NCBI RefSeq assembly: GCF_010728725.1
Contig: NZ_AP022606.1
Coordinates: 3,472,001 to 3,536,000 of the forward strand
From: Mycobacterium branderi
GTDB taxonomy: Bacteria; Actinomycetota; Actinomycetes; Mycobacteriales; Mycobacteriaceae
Length of the DNA: 64,000 bases
Direction: 5' to 3'
Part shown: piece by piece, positions 11,001-20,488 of the stretch
Layout of the letters: each line of letters starts with the position of its first letter
How positions within the stretch are numbered: position 1 is the stretch's first letter
The notes under the pieces: generated by a model
What the model was told of the DNA's origin: nothing
The model's database searches: none
The model's input: only the letters and a program-made list of their open reading frames with translations
Translations under genes and position numbers: made by a program

Positions 11001-14000
11001 GTTGTCGGCGACGATCCCGAGGTCGTCCAGCCTTTGGCTGATGCGTTGAGTGCGCGCGGACACCAGTATCGGTCCCTCGGGTTGCCGATGTCGGATGCGG
11101 ACGAGGAACAGCTTGTGGCCGCGCTGCGCGCCGCGGCGGAAGGCGAACCGGCCCTACGAATCCTGCATGTCGCGGCCGTCGGCCCCGACACCACACCGTC
11201 GATGCGGTCGCTGTTGCGGATGCAACACCAAATTCTGCGCGGAACACGGCGACTCTTCCGTGCCGCAGTCGCCGCCGAACTGCGCTCACCGATTTGGCTG
11301 GTGACCCGCGGCGCGCAGCGTGTCACCGACGCCGACACCGTGTCACCGGATCAGAGCTGCCTCTGGGGATTCGGCCGTGCCGCCGCACTGGAGCATCCCC
11401 AGGTATGGGGCGGACTGGTGGATCTGGCCGACGGTACCGAGCAGGAATGGTCGCGGCTGATCGATCAGGTAGGTGCCCCCGCGCGTGAGTCGGCCATCAG
11501 GGACGACCAACTGGCCCTGCGTGATCAGGTGGTCTACGTTCCACGGCTGGTTCGACGAGTTGGACAGCCCAGCGCTACACCACTGGAACTGCGCGGTGAC
11601 GCAACGTATCTGGTGACCGGAGGGCTCGGCTCGCTCGGGCTGGAAATCGCCGGATACCTGGCCGCGCACGGTGCGCGTCATCTGGTGTTGACCGGCCGAC
11701 GCTCGCCCGGCGAAGCGGCCCAACGACGTATCGACGCGTTGAGCGAACAGTACGGTTGCGAATTCCGGGTCGCCGCCGCCGATGTCGCCGACGCGCACGA
11801 CGTGGCACGCCTGTTGGCCACCGTGCAGGCCGAACTGCCGCCGTTGGCCGGCATCGTTCATGCCGCGGGCGAGGTCGGTACCACCCCGCTGAGCGCCCTC
11901 GACGACGCCGAGGTGGATCGTGTTTTCGCCGGGAAGGTATGGGGCGCGTGGCATTTGAGTGAAGCGGCCACTGACCTGCAGCTGGACTTTTTCCTGAGCA
12001 CCTCCTCGATCGCGTCAGTATGGGGAAGCTTCGGTCAGACCGCCTACGGCGCCGCTAACGCTTTCCTCGACGGGCTGGCCTGGCGGCTGCGCGAGCAAGG
12101 CGTTCCCGGGATCAGCGTGAATTTCGGTCCGTGGTCGGCGGGGATGGCTGACGCGCAGGCTCGCGCGCGACTGGATCAACGCGGAGTCCGGACGCTATCG
12201 CCTGCCGATGCGCTCGCGGGAATGGCCGATGCCATGGCGTCGTCGGTGCAAGCCGTTGTGGCACGCATCGACTGGGCCCGCTTCCTGCCGCTCTACCAGC
12301 AAGCGGGCAGGCGCGCATTCCTGGCGGAGTTGGAAGGCGAGGTGCCCAGTGCGGTGCCGGCGACGACGCCGTCGGGCAAGCCCGAACTGGTCGAGCGGCT
12401 CACGCATGCTCCCGTGCAGCAGCGCAGGAAGCTCATGACGGATTACCTGCGCAACGCGGTGGCCGAAGTGACGCGCGTCGATGCCGCCGAGATCCGGGAG
12501 GACGCCGGGTTTTTCGATCTGGGCATGGATTCGCTGATGGCCGTGGAATTGCGTCGCCGCATCGAGCAAGGAGTGGGCAGGGAAATCCCGGCGACGCTGG
12601 CGATGGACTACCCCCGCCTGTCCGACGTGGTGGATTACCTGCTCGGCGACGTGCTCGAGCTGAGCGAAAAGGCTTCAGCACCACAGCCGGCGTCGGTAGC
12701 CACGACGCGCACCGACGAGCCGATCGCGATCGTCGCGGTGTCGTGCCGTTTCCCGGGCGCGCCCAATCCGGAGGCGTTCTGGGAGGTGTTGTCCGGCGGT
12801 GTCGACGCGATCCGGGAGGTCCCGGAGGACCGGTTCGACATCGACGAGTTCTACGACCCTGATCCAGACAGTGCGGGCAAGACCTACACGCGCTTCGGCG
12901 GATTCCTCGACGGGATCGACGGATTCGATCCGGAATTCTTCGGCATCTCGCCACGCGAAGCCGTCTGGATCGAGCCGCAGCAGCGGCTGATGCTCGAAAC
13001 GGTATGGGAGGCTCTCGAAAGGGCGGGGTACGCGCCGTCCGCCTTGCGCGGCAGCCGAACCGGCATCTTCGCGGGCGTGGCGGCCAACGAATACGCCCAT
13101 CTGCTCTCCGCCGAGTCGATCGACAAAATCGAGCCCTACTTCATCACCGGCAATGCGCTCAACGCGATTTCCGGTCGGGTTGCCTTCGCCTTGGGGTTCG
13201 AGGGGCCGGCGGTGGCGGTCGACACCGCGTGCAGCTCGTCGCTGGTCGCCGTCCATCAGGCCTGCCAGGCATTGCATTCCGGTGACTGCGATCTGGCGCT
13301 GGCCGGCGGTGTGAATGTCCTACTGAGTCCGGTAACCGTGGTCGCGGCCTCACGAGCCAGGATGCTATCGCCCGTCGGGCGGTGTAAGACGTTCGACGCC
13401 TCCGCTGACGGCTATGTCCGCAGCGAGGGCTGCGGGATTTTGGTGCTCAAGCGGCTCAGCGACGCGGTGCGCGACGGCGACCGGGTTGCCGCGGTGATCC
13501 CGGGCAGCGCGGTCAACCAGGACGGCGCGTCCAGCGGCTTGACAGTGCCCAATGGTGGTGCACAGCAACGGCTTATCGCCACGGCGCTGGCGCGTGCCGG
13601 CCTGACCGGCGGCGACGTCGACTACCTCGAGGCGCACGGGACGGGTACCCCGCTGGGTGATCCGATCGAGGCGCAGGCCGCCGGCGCCGTTTACGGCGAC
13701 GCCCGTGACTCGGGCCGCCCGCTGCTGATGGGATCGGTCAAGACCAACATCGGTCACCTCGAGTCGGCATCGGGGGCCGCAGGTCTGATCAAGGTCGTGC
13801 TGTCGCTGCAGCACGGAGTGCTGCCGGCCAGCTTGCACTTCGACAATCCGTCGCCGCACATCCCGTGGGATTCGCTGCCGGTGCGGGTCGTGGACAAGCC
13901 AACTCCGTGGCAGGCCAACGGCAGGCCGCGGCGCGCGGGCGTCAGCTCGTTCGGATTCACCGGCACCAACGCGCACGTGCTGATCGAAGAGGCACCACAA

Positions 14001-17000
14001 CCGGCAGCCACCGCGGAGCCCGAGGCGGACGATCACGATGATGCGGTGAGCGTTCTGCCGCTCTCGGCACGGTCGCCAGAAGCGTTGGTGGCGTTGGCGC
14101 AACGCTACGGCTCCTGGTTGGACAGCCATCCGGACGTCGACGTCGCCGACGTGTGCCTGACAGCCGGGGTGGGACGATCGCATTTCGAGCACCGGGCCGC
14201 GCTGGTCGTGGATTCCGTGCGGGCAGCACGAGACGGCTTGGCCGACTTGGCCGACAACCGTCTGCGGCCCGGTGTGCTGCGTGGCGAGTGCGCCGACCGG
14301 CCGACGACGGCGTGGCTGTTCACCGGTCAGGGCAGCCAGTACCCCGGCATGGCGCGCGAGTTGTTCGACGCCGAGCCGGTTTTCGCGGAAGCGGTGACAC
14401 GCTGCGCGGACGCGGCCAGCGAGATCCTGCCGCGACCGTTGCTGGAGGTGCTGTTCGCCGCCGACAGGGAGACCGCAGAGACGTTGCGGCACACCTCGTT
14501 TGCGCAGCCGGGGCTTTTCGCCGTCGAGATGGGCCTGGCCCGGCTATGGCAGTCGTGGGGCATCGAGCCCGATGTGGTGCTGGGGCACAGCGTCGGCCAA
14601 TACGCCGCGGCGTGTGTGGCCGGGGTGTTCAGCATGGAGGACGGGGCGCGGCTGATGGCCGAGCGGGGCCGGCTGTTCGGCAGCCTGCCGGAAGGCGGGC
14701 GGATGGTCGCGGTGTTCGCCGACGCCAAGCAGGTCGAGGCGGTCGCCACCGGATTTCCGCGAGTGTCGGTTGCGGCCTACAACGGCCCCAACACGGTGCT
14801 GTCGGGTCCGGGCGAGGATCTAGAGCAGATAGTCGCCACGTTTGGCAACGACGGAATCCGCTGCAGCTGGCTGGAAACCAGTCACGCCTTCCATTCGGAG
14901 TTGCTGGAGCCGGTACTCGGCGAGTTCGAGTCGTACGCCGCACGTTTGCAGTTCGCTGCGCCGACGTTGCCGCTGGTCTGCAACCGCACCGGCACCGTGC
15001 TCACCGCGGCAACCCCCCTCGACGCGGGGTATTGGCGGCGGCATTCCCGCCAGCCCGTGCAGTTCGCCGAAAGCGTGCGCACTGTGGCGGCGCTGGGATG
15101 CTCGGTGTTGATGGAGATCGGTCCGCAACCCGTGCTGACGGGGGCGGCGGTGCAGGTCTGGCCGGAACACCTGGCCGCGCCGCGCGCGATCGTTTCCCTG
15201 CGCAAGGGCGTAGGTGACCGGCGTCAGATCGCAGATGCGTTGGCGGGGGCCTATGTCAGCGGCCATCGCCCCAAATTCGATGCGTTGCATCGCCAGCCTG
15301 GCCGCAGGCTCGAGCTGCCCACCTACCCGTTCCAGCGCCGTCGCTTCTGGCCCAAGACCTCGGGTATCGCCGTGGATGGTGCCGCTGCATCCGGAATTCT
15401 CGGAACTGCAAAGGATCTCGCCTCGGGCGACTCCGTGTACACCAGCAGGCTGTCCGTCAAATCGCAGCCGTGGCTTTCCGATCACGTCATCTACGGCACC
15501 GTGGTCGTTCCCGGGGCGACGTATGCGGCGATGGCGCTGGCCGCAGTCGGTCCGCCGGCGCGGGTCAAGGACGTTATTTTCTACGAGCCGATCATCTTGC
15601 CAGAGAAGGACTCCCGCGAGGTGCAGCTGACGTTGCATCCCATCGAGGACGGGGGGTGGAGTTTCCGTGTGAACAGCCGCCCGTACGGCGTCCGTGATGC
15701 CGAATGGTCGTTGAACGCCGACGGCACCGTCGTCAGCGGTGTCGATGACGAGCCGGCACCCGATCCGGCAGACTCGATCGAGTCGGCAATCGAGCAGTCG
15801 GAGCGCATGCGTCCGCACGAACTGTTCGAGTCTTTTGCCGCCAGCGAGCTGGAATGGGGGACTACCTGGTCCGGTTCCCTGAAGTCGCTGTGGGTCGGCG
15901 AGGGTGAGGCGATCGGCGATATCACCGTCGGCGATGAACTCGCCGAACACCTCGGAACCGAGCCGATGCACCCGGTGCTGCTCGATCTGTGCACCGGCGT
16001 CGTCTTCCCGGCGTTCCCGGCGATTACCGCGGCCGAACAGGGGTTGAACGATCTGCTGTTGCCACTGCGCTACGGACAAGTGATGCTGCGGGAAAAGATG
16101 CCCCGGCGGTTCTATTGCCGCGGGAAGTGGCATGCCAGCGCCCTCGACAGCGAAACCCAAGTCTTCGATATCGATTTCGTCGACCGAGATGGCCGCCACC
16201 TGGGCGGGATTCGCGAGTTCACGGTCAAGCGCGCGCCTCGGGAGGCGTTGTTGCGCGGGCTGGGCGGCGATTCCACCAGGCTGCTGTACAGCCTCGGCTG
16301 GCACGAGGTACCGCCCCAACCGTCGGGTGAGGGCCTCGGAAATGCCAGTGGCACATGGCTGGTCGCCGGATTCGACGAGCTCGCAGCTGAGCTGCCGGGC
16401 TGCATCTCCTATGACCGCAAGACCGATCCAGAACTGGCGGGGAAGCTGGTCGCACAAGCTCACGAGCGCGGGATGCCGATCTCCGGGATCGTCTGGCGCG
16501 CCGCCGGGCCGAGCGCAGACGAGTCGAGCGCTGAAGCTGCCGCGCGACTGGAGAACGAGATCGCCCACCTGCTGAGCGTGGTGCACACGCTGCAGGCCGA
16601 TGAGGCGGTCAAACTTCCCAACGGGCTGTGGATCGTCACCGAACGAGCCGTGGCAACCGAATCCGGCGAGCGGGTCGATGCGCTGCAGGCGGCGCTGTGG
16701 GGACTCGGGCGCACCGTCATCAACGAGGAACCGGCCCTGCATTGCAGACTGGTCGATTACGACGGCTCGAACGAGGCTGTGCACGCACTGGCCGGTCTTC
16801 TGAGTGCACCAGCCGGCGAGCCCGAACTCGCACTGCGGCAAGGGAAGCTGTTGACACCCCGGTTGCTGCAATGGTCACGCAGTGGTCACCTCGCGGTACC
16901 GCGTGCAGCCGACTACGTCCTGGCGCCGACTGAACGCGGCGCGATCGACAACCTGCGGGTGAGCGAGACCGAAGTGGCGCCGCCGGACGAGGGTTGTGTA

Positions 17001-18950
17001 CAGGTGCGGGTTGAGGCCGGTGGGTTGAACTTCCGGGAGGTGCTCAATGTGCTGGGCCTCTACCCGGGTGATCCGGGCCCACTCGGCGGCGACTTCGCCG
17101 GCGTCGTCACACAGTTGGGTGACGGCGTCACCGGGCTCGAGATCGGCCAACGTGTCTACGGCTTCATGCAGGGCGCGTTCGCCAGCCGGTTCAACGTGCC
17201 GGTTCAGTTGCTGGCGCCGCTGCCCGACGGGCTGAGCGCCGTAGAGGCGGCGACGATTCCCGCCGCCGCACTCACCGTCCGTCTCGCGTTCGACTGGGCG
17301 CAGCTGAAGCCCGGTGACCGTGTGCTCATCCACGCCGCGAGCGGTGGTGTCGGATTGGCCGCGATCCAGATGGCGCAGCGGAAAGGCGCGACCGTCTTCG
17401 CCACCGCGAGTGCGTACAAACGCGCGACGCTACGCCGGCTGGGCGTGGAATACGTCTACGACTCGCGCAGTACGGATTTCGCCGATCAGATCCTGGCCGA
17501 TACCGGCGGCGCGGGTGTCGACGTGGTGCTCAACAGCCTGACCAACGAGGGGTTCATCGAAGCAACGGTTCGGGCCACCGCCCAGAATGGCCGTTTCGTC
17601 GAGATCGCCAAGCGCGACATCTGGACGCGCGAACAGATGGCGACGGCCCGTCCCGATATCGCTTACGAGATCGTCGCGTTGGACTGGGCCTGCGTGCAAG
17701 AGCCTGAGCGCATTCGTCACCTGCTGGACGAGGTGTCGGACGGGTTGGCCAGCGGCGAGTGGACCCCGCTGCCCGCCGAGATCTACCCGCTGACGGAAGC
17801 CAAGACGGCGTTCCGCCGCATGCAGCAGGCGCGGCATATCGGCAAGATCGTGCTGCAAATGCCGAAACCGCTACAGCCGCGCGGTGATCGAAGCTATCTC
17901 GTCACCGGCGGACTCGGCGCGATCGGCCTGCACATGGCGTCGTATTTGGCTCAACTCGGCGCCGGCGACATCGTGCTGACCAGCCGACGCGAACCCGATG
18001 CGGACGCGCAGCGGACAATCGAGGACATCACCGAGCGCTACCGCTGCCGCATCCACACCTTCGCTGCCGACGTCGGCGACGAGTCAGAAGTCGCGAAGCT
18101 GCTGGAGCGGATTCGTGCCGAGTTGCCGCCGCTTGCAGGAGTGGCGCATCTGGCGGGCGTGCTCGACGACGCCCTGCTGTCCGAGCAGAGCGTGGAGCGG
18201 TTCCGAACCACGTTGGCGCCCAAAGCATTCGGCGCCTACTACTTGGACCGGTTGACGGCAACCGACGAGCTCGACTTCTTCATCGTGTCCTCGTCGGTGT
18301 CCAGCTTGCTCGGCTCACCCGGCCAGGCCAACTACTCGACCGCCAATGCGCTTCTCGACGGGCTGGTCGCGCAACGCCAAGCGCGAGGCTTGCCGGCGAC
18401 CGGCGTCAACTTCGGTCCCTGGGCACAAGGGGGCATGGCCTCCTCAGAGGCCGCTCGCGCCAATCTCACTGCGCAGGGCCTGATTCCGCTGGAACCCTCG
18501 GCGGCCCTCGGCGCGCTCGGCGAGGTTGTGGCCACCGGAACGGCGCAGGCCACCGTCATCAAGGCCAACTGGCAGCGTGCCCTGAAGGTGCTGGGCAGTT
18601 CACGTCCACCGATTCTGGACCTCGTATTGCCGAGTGCCGTCGGGGAGACGACCGGCGATGCTGAGTTGCTGCGGCAACTGCAGGAGATACCAGTGGCGCA
18701 GCGCGCCGCCTTCATCACCGAATTCCTGCAGCGCGAGGTGCAGAACTTTCTGCGGCTCGCCCAACCGCCCGCTGCCACGAGTCGGTTCTTGGACCTGGGC
18801 ACGGATTCCCTGATGGCGATCGAGCTCCGAAACCGGTTGCACAGCCAGTTCGGTGGCATGTTCACGATCAACGCCACCGCGGTATTCGACTATCCGACCA
18901 TTGGCGGGCTCGCGGAGTACCTGGCCGGTCAGCTGCCCGAATCGGACTAG
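8070..18950 (+). CDS. pks: Two-module iterative-type polyketide synthase of the TPP (phleic acid) locus
   Basis: A single 3626-residue type I polyketide synthase. Module 1 has KS (residues 9-430; Cys182, His317, His357), AT (543-830; GQGSQ 548, Ser634, HAFH 732-735), KR (GGLGSLG from 1184, Tyr1326) and ACP (LGMDS, Ser1488). Module 2 has KS (from 1550; Cys1721, His1856, His1896), AT (GQGSQ 2086, Ser2174, HAFH 2272-2275), DH (HxxxGxxxxP with His2472, Asp2639), ER (NADPH motif SGGVG at 3091), KR (GGLGAIG from 3280, Tyr3422) and ACP (Ser3580). Both ATs carry the malonyl-type HAFH motif, so the chains should be unbranched, unlike the methyl-branched products of Mas, Pks2 and Pks3/4. One partly and one fully reducing module fits phleic acids, which repeat a four-carbon unit with one double bond. 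Module 1 has no DH. GAGAGG precedes the ATG. Confidence 0.9.
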   Translation: MASAEGEQQSSFAIVGYAARFPGAANTDEFWDLLRHGRDAVSEVPQERWDADEFFDPDPDAPGKVVTRRAGFVDDVTGFDAPFFGMSTREVRLMDPQHRILLETAWRAVEHSGTAPTALANTNTGVFVGLSTHDYLGMASDELTYSEIEAYMAIGTSNAAAAGRISYRLGLQGPAVAVDTACSSSLVAIHQACQALRLGECDLALAGGANVLLTPATMITFSSAHMLAPDGRCKTFDAAADGYVRGEGCGVIVLKRLEDAIRDGDRIRAVIRGSAVNQDGASGGLTVPNGVAQQRVIAEALKRAGLAAGDVGYLEAHGTGTSLGDPIEAQAAGAVLGAGRDASRPLLIGSVKTNIGHLEAAAGIAGVLKVVLSLEHGLLPQHLHFRNPSPHIPWDRLPLQVVQEATAWERNGQPRIAGVSSFGFAGTNAHVILSEAPEEHAERAVAPLPVDQRRFRILPLSARTPAALVQLADQYRTWLSSHPEATLADVCFTAGVGRAHLEHRAALVVNSRESAGELLAALADDRPAPGLVRGVSDDAPKTAWLFTGQGSQYPGMARELFDTEPVFAQTLTRCADVVADVLEKPLLDVIFDPEGDDTLRQTSYAQPALFAVEMGLARLWQSWGFEPDVVAGHSVGQYSAACVAGVLRPEDGMLLMAERGRLFGSLPAGGRMAAVFTAAERAESLTDEFPSLSVAAYNGANTVLSGPAQDLEQAVSALQADGVRCDWLDTSHAFHSALLDPILDEFESYADQFTYSSPQRILVCNRTGGTLGRSVKLDGNYWRRHARQPVEFAKSVRTLADLGCKVLLEIGPQPVLTAAALRAWPDPATTPRAIASLRRNTADHRQITEALADAYVLGHQPDFGAVMGPARKLDLPTYPFQRRQYWFRDNRPERDQQQNGAAQSQAIRLLEDGRIEELAALIDAASDDHQTLNVLAKLAAQHNQQRKTQSISDARYEFRWERPTIADAQGREECTWLVVGDDPEVVQPLADALSARGHQYRSLGLPMSDADEEQLVAALRAAAEGEPALRILHVAAVGPDTTPSMRSLLRMQHQILRGTRRLFRAAVAAELRSPIWLVTRGAQRVTDADTVSPDQSCLWGFGRAAALEHPQVWGGLVDLADGTEQEWSRLIDQVGAPARESAIRDDQLALRDQVVYVPRLVRRVGQPSATPLELRGDATYLVTGGLGSLGLEIAGYLAAHGARHLVLTGRRSPGEAAQRRIDALSEQYGCEFRVAAADVADAHDVARLLATVQAELPPLAGIVHAAGEVGTTPLSALDDAEVDRVFAGKVWGAWHLSEAATDLQLDFFLSTSSIASVWGSFGQTAYGAANAFLDGLAWRLREQGVPGISVNFGPWSAGMADAQARARLDQRGVRTLSPADALAGMADAMASSVQAVVARIDWARFLPLYQQAGRRAFLAELEGEVPSAVPATTPSGKPELVERLTHAPVQQRRKLMTDYLRNAVAEVTRVDAAEIREDAGFFDLGMDSLMAVELRRRIEQGVGREIPATLAMDYPRLSDVVDYLLGDVLELSEKASAPQPASVATTRTDEPIAIVAVSCRFPGAPNPEAFWEVLSGGVDAIREVPEDRFDIDEFYDPDPDSAGKTYTRFGGFLDGIDGFDPEFFGISPREAVWIEPQQRLMLETVWEALERAGYAPSALRGSRTGIFAGVAANEYAHLLSAESIDKIEPYFITGNALNAISGRVAFALGFEGPAVAVDTACSSSLVAVHQACQALHSGDCDLALAGGVNVLLSPVTVVAASRARMLSPVGRCKTFDASADGYVRSEGCGILVLKRLSDAVRDGDRVAAVIPGSAVNQDGASSGLTVPNGGAQQRLIATALARAGLTGGDVDYLEAHGTGTPLGDPIEAQAAGAVYGDARDSGRPLLMGSVKTNIGHLESASGAAGLIKVVLSLQHGVLPASLHFDNPSPHIPWDSLPVRVVDKPTPWQANGRPRRAGVSSFGFTGTNAHVLIEEAPQPAATAEPEADDHDDAVSVLPLSARSPEALVALAQRYGSWLDSHPDVDVADVCLTAGVGRSHFEHRAALVVDSVRAARDGLADLADNRLRPGVLRGECADRPTTAWLFTGQGSQYPGMARELFDAEPVFAEAVTRCADAASEILPRPLLEVLFAADRETAETLRHTSFAQPGLFAVEMGLARLWQSWGIEPDVVLGHSVGQYAAACVAGVFSMEDGARLMAERGRLFGSLPEGGRMVAVFADAKQVEAVATGFPRVSVAAYNGPNTVLSGPGEDLEQIVATFGNDGIRCSWLETSHAFHSELLEPVLGEFESYAARLQFAAPTLPLVCNRTGTVLTAATPLDAGYWRRHSRQPVQFAESVRTVAALGCSVLMEIGPQPVLTGAAVQVWPEHLAAPRAIVSLRKGVGDRRQIADALAGAYVSGHRPKFDALHRQPGRRLELPTYPFQRRRFWPKTSGIAVDGAAASGILGTAKDLASGDSVYTSRLSVKSQPWLSDHVIYGTVVVPGATYAAMALAAVGPPARVKDVIFYEPIILPEKDSREVQLTLHPIEDGGWSFRVNSRPYGVRDAEWSLNADGTVVSGVDDEPAPDPADSIESAIEQSERMRPHELFESFAASELEWGTTWSGSLKSLWVGEGEAIGDITVGDELAEHLGTEPMHPVLLDLCTGVVFPAFPAITAAEQGLNDLLLPLRYGQVMLREKMPRRFYCRGKWHASALDSETQVFDIDFVDRDGRHLGGIREFTVKRAPREALLRGLGGDSTRLLYSLGWHEVPPQPSGEGLGNASGTWLVAGFDELAAELPGCISYDRKTDPELAGKLVAQAHERGMPISGIVWRAAGPSADESSAEAAARLENEIAHLLSVVHTLQADEAVKLPNGLWIVTERAVATESGERVDALQAALWGLGRTVINEEPALHCRLVDYDGSNEAVHALAGLLSAPAGEPELALRQGKLLTPRLLQWSRSGHLAVPRAADYVLAPTERGAIDNLRVSETEVAPPDEGCVQVRVEAGGLNFREVLNVLGLYPGDPGPLGGDFAGVVTQLGDGVTGLEIGQRVYGFMQGAFASRFNVPVQLLAPLPDGLSAVEAATIPAAALTVRLAFDWAQLKPGDRVLIHAASGGVGLAAIQMAQRKGATVFATASAYKRATLRRLGVEYVYDSRSTDFADQILADTGGAGVDVVLNSLTNEGFIEATVRATAQNGRFVEIAKRDIWTREQMATARPDIAYEIVALDWACVQEPERIRHLLDEVSDGLASGEWTPLPAEIYPLTEAKTAFRRMQQARHIGKIVLQMPKPLQPRGDRSYLVTGGLGAIGLHMASYLAQLGAGDIVLTSRREPDADAQRTIEDITERYRCRIHTFAADVGDESEVAKLLERIRAELPPLAGVAHLAGVLDDALLSEQSVERFRTTLAPKAFGAYYLDRLTATDELDFFIVSSSVSSLLGSPGQANYSTANALLDGLVAQRQARGLPATGVNFGPWAQGGMASSEAARANLTAQGLIPLEPSAALGALGEVVATGTAQATVIKANWQRALKVLGSSRPPILDLVLPSAVGETTGDAELLRQLQEIPVAQRAAFITEFLQREVQNFLRLAQPPAATSRFLDLGTDSLMAIELRNRLHSQFGGMFTINATAVFDYPTIGGLAEYLAGQLPESD

Positions 18951-18963
18951 GCGCTCGCGATAC

Positions 18964-19386
18964 TCAGTCGGCGATGTTGAACGCGGCGACGACCTTGGTG
19001 GGGCGGACTCGCACCACCAGCTCGCCGGGAACGGCGTTGCGCCGGCCGAACTCGATCGCGCGGTGGATTCCCATGTAACGCCCGCCGATCCGCGTGGCGA
19101 TGTCGAGCAGCTCGGGTGCATCCTCGGCCGTCGTGGCGATGCCCTGCACCTGGACGAACGAGTAGGGCGGATGCGGGTCGTCCACGCAGATCACCACGCG
19201 TGAATCCCGGGTCAGCGCACGGCCTTTCGCGGTATTACGACCGGTGGTGAACACCAGCTCGCCGTCGTCGACGATGAACCACACCGGAGCGACCAGCGGA
19301 CGGCCGTCGGAGGCGACGTAGCCCAGCATGCCGGTGCGGGTGCCCGCCGACAGGAATTCGATGATTTCCGTAGAGAGTTCGGTCAT
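18964..19386 (-). CDS. PPOX-class flavin/F420-dependent split-barrel oxidoreductase
   Basis: This 140-residue protein has the pattern of the pyridoxamine-phosphate-oxidase-like split barrel: GMLGYVASDGRPLVAPVWFIVDD near the N-terminus, then FTTGRNTAKGRALTRD, and VQVQGIA in the next strand. Such mycobacterial proteins bind FMN or coenzyme F420 and reduce varied substrates; the substrate here cannot be read from sequence. ATG 19386 lies 2 bp after the stop of the upstream acyl-CoA dehydrogenase, so it closes a three-gene minus-strand operon. It converges with pks, 13 bp from its end. Another PPOX-fold role, such as a general stress protein, is possible. Confidence 0.8.
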   Translation of the reverse strand: MTELSTEIIEFLSAGTRTGMLGYVASDGRPLVAPVWFIVDDGELVFTTGRNTAKGRALTRDSRVVICVDDPHPPYSFVQVQGIATTAEDAPELLDIATRIGGRYMGIHRAIEFGRRNAVPGELVVRVRPTKVVAAFNIAD

Positions 19387-19388
19387 GC

Positions 19389-20480
19389 CTACAGGGTGAC
19401 GACGTCGTAGTCGCCGACCTGGTCGGCGAGGACATGCAGTTGGGCCTGCGACGAACCCAACGTGTGCTCGATCGCGGTGAGCCGGGCCGCATAGTGGCCG
19501 ACCGGATATTCCGCGGTCATGCCGATGCCGCCGTGCAGCTGGATCGCTTCTTGCCCGATGTGCCGGCCCGAGCGGCCGATCTGCAGTTTGGCCCGCGCCG
19601 CGATCACCGGGTCGAGGTTGCCGTCCGCGATCGACATCGCCGCGTAGTAGTTCATGCTGCGGGCCAATTCGAGCGAGACGTACATGTCGGCCGCCCGCTG
19701 GGTCAGGGTCTGGAAGGTGTTCAGCGTGACGCCGAACTGCTTGCGGGTCTTGAGGTAATCGGTGGTCAACCGAAGCGCTTCTTCCATGGCGCCGACCGCC
19801 TCGGCGCACAACGCCGACTGAATACGGATCACCGCATTGCGGATGGCCGTCGATGCGTCACCCGCGTCTCCCAACGGTTCGCCCGGCGTCTGGTCCAGGT
19901 CGATCTGCGCGCCGCGCTGGCCGTCGAACGTCTGATACGGATGCCGGGTGACGGCACCGGCATCGACCACAAAGAGTCCGGTCCCGCCGTCGGGCAATGC
20001 GGCGCTGACCACGAGGGTGTCGGCGCAGTCGCCGGCCAGCACAGGGTTCTTCCGTCCGGACAAAACCCACGAATCGCCCTGGCGCACAGCCTTTGTCGCG
20101 TCGCCACCGCGCGGCTCGAGGTGCGCGAACGCCAGCAGCCGCTGGCCGGCCGCCACCTCGTCCAGGAGCTGCTTTTGCGTCTCGGTGCCCAGCTCGGCGA
20201 TGACCGCGCCGGGGCCCAGCGCCGCGTGCACCACCGGTTCCGGGGCCAGCCGGCGTCCGATTTCGGTGAGGACCACCATGATTTCAAGCTGGCCCGCCTC
20301 GGCGGGGTCGAACCCGAGACCGAGTATTCCGGTGTCGGCCAGCTGGCTCCACACCTCGCGGCTCCAGCCCAGCTCGGTGTCGACGACCTTGAGCCGGCTT
20401 TCGGGATCGTAGCTGCGGGCGAGCAGGTCGCGGGTGGTGTCGCGCAGCAGCACCTGCTCGTCGCTCAACTGAAAGTCCAT
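19389..20480 (-). CDS. Acyl-CoA dehydrogenase (FadE), probable partner subunit
   Basis: A 363-residue acyl-CoA dehydrogenase-fold protein. The N-terminal helical part starts FQLSDEQVLLRDTTRDLLA. The C-terminal part has LKTRKQFGVTLNTFQTLTQRAADMY and the family motif QLHGGIGMTAEYPVGHY. It is shorter than classical homotetrameric enzymes and lies 8 bp downstream of a second FadE. Tandem FadE genes in mycobacteria often encode alpha2-beta2 heterotetramers that dehydrogenate CoA esters of sterol side chains or other bulky acids. The start ATG 20480 gives the usual N-terminus. Substrate unknown. It sits next to the TPP locus on the opposite strand but need not belong to it. Confidence 0.85.
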   Translation of the reverse strand: MDFQLSDEQVLLRDTTRDLLARSYDPESRLKVVDTELGWSREVWSQLADTGILGLGFDPAEAGQLEIMVVLTEIGRRLAPEPVVHAALGPGAVIAELGTETQKQLLDEVAAGQRLLAFAHLEPRGGDATKAVRQGDSWVLSGRKNPVLAGDCADTLVVSAALPDGGTGLFVVDAGAVTRHPYQTFDGQRGAQIDLDQTPGEPLGDAGDASTAIRNAVIRIQSALCAEAVGAMEEALRLTTDYLKTRKQFGVTLNTFQTLTQRAADMYVSLELARSMNYYAAMSIADGNLDPVIAARAKLQIGRSGRHIGQEAIQLHGGIGMTAEYPVGHYAARLTAIEHTLGSSQAQLHVLADQVGDYDVVTL

Positions 20481-20488
20481 GGCTGACC

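Noticed and set aside
14820..16871. A 683-codon minus-strand frame opposite the second half of pks
   Set aside because: It lies entirely inside pks AT2/DH coding sequence and shows no motif.
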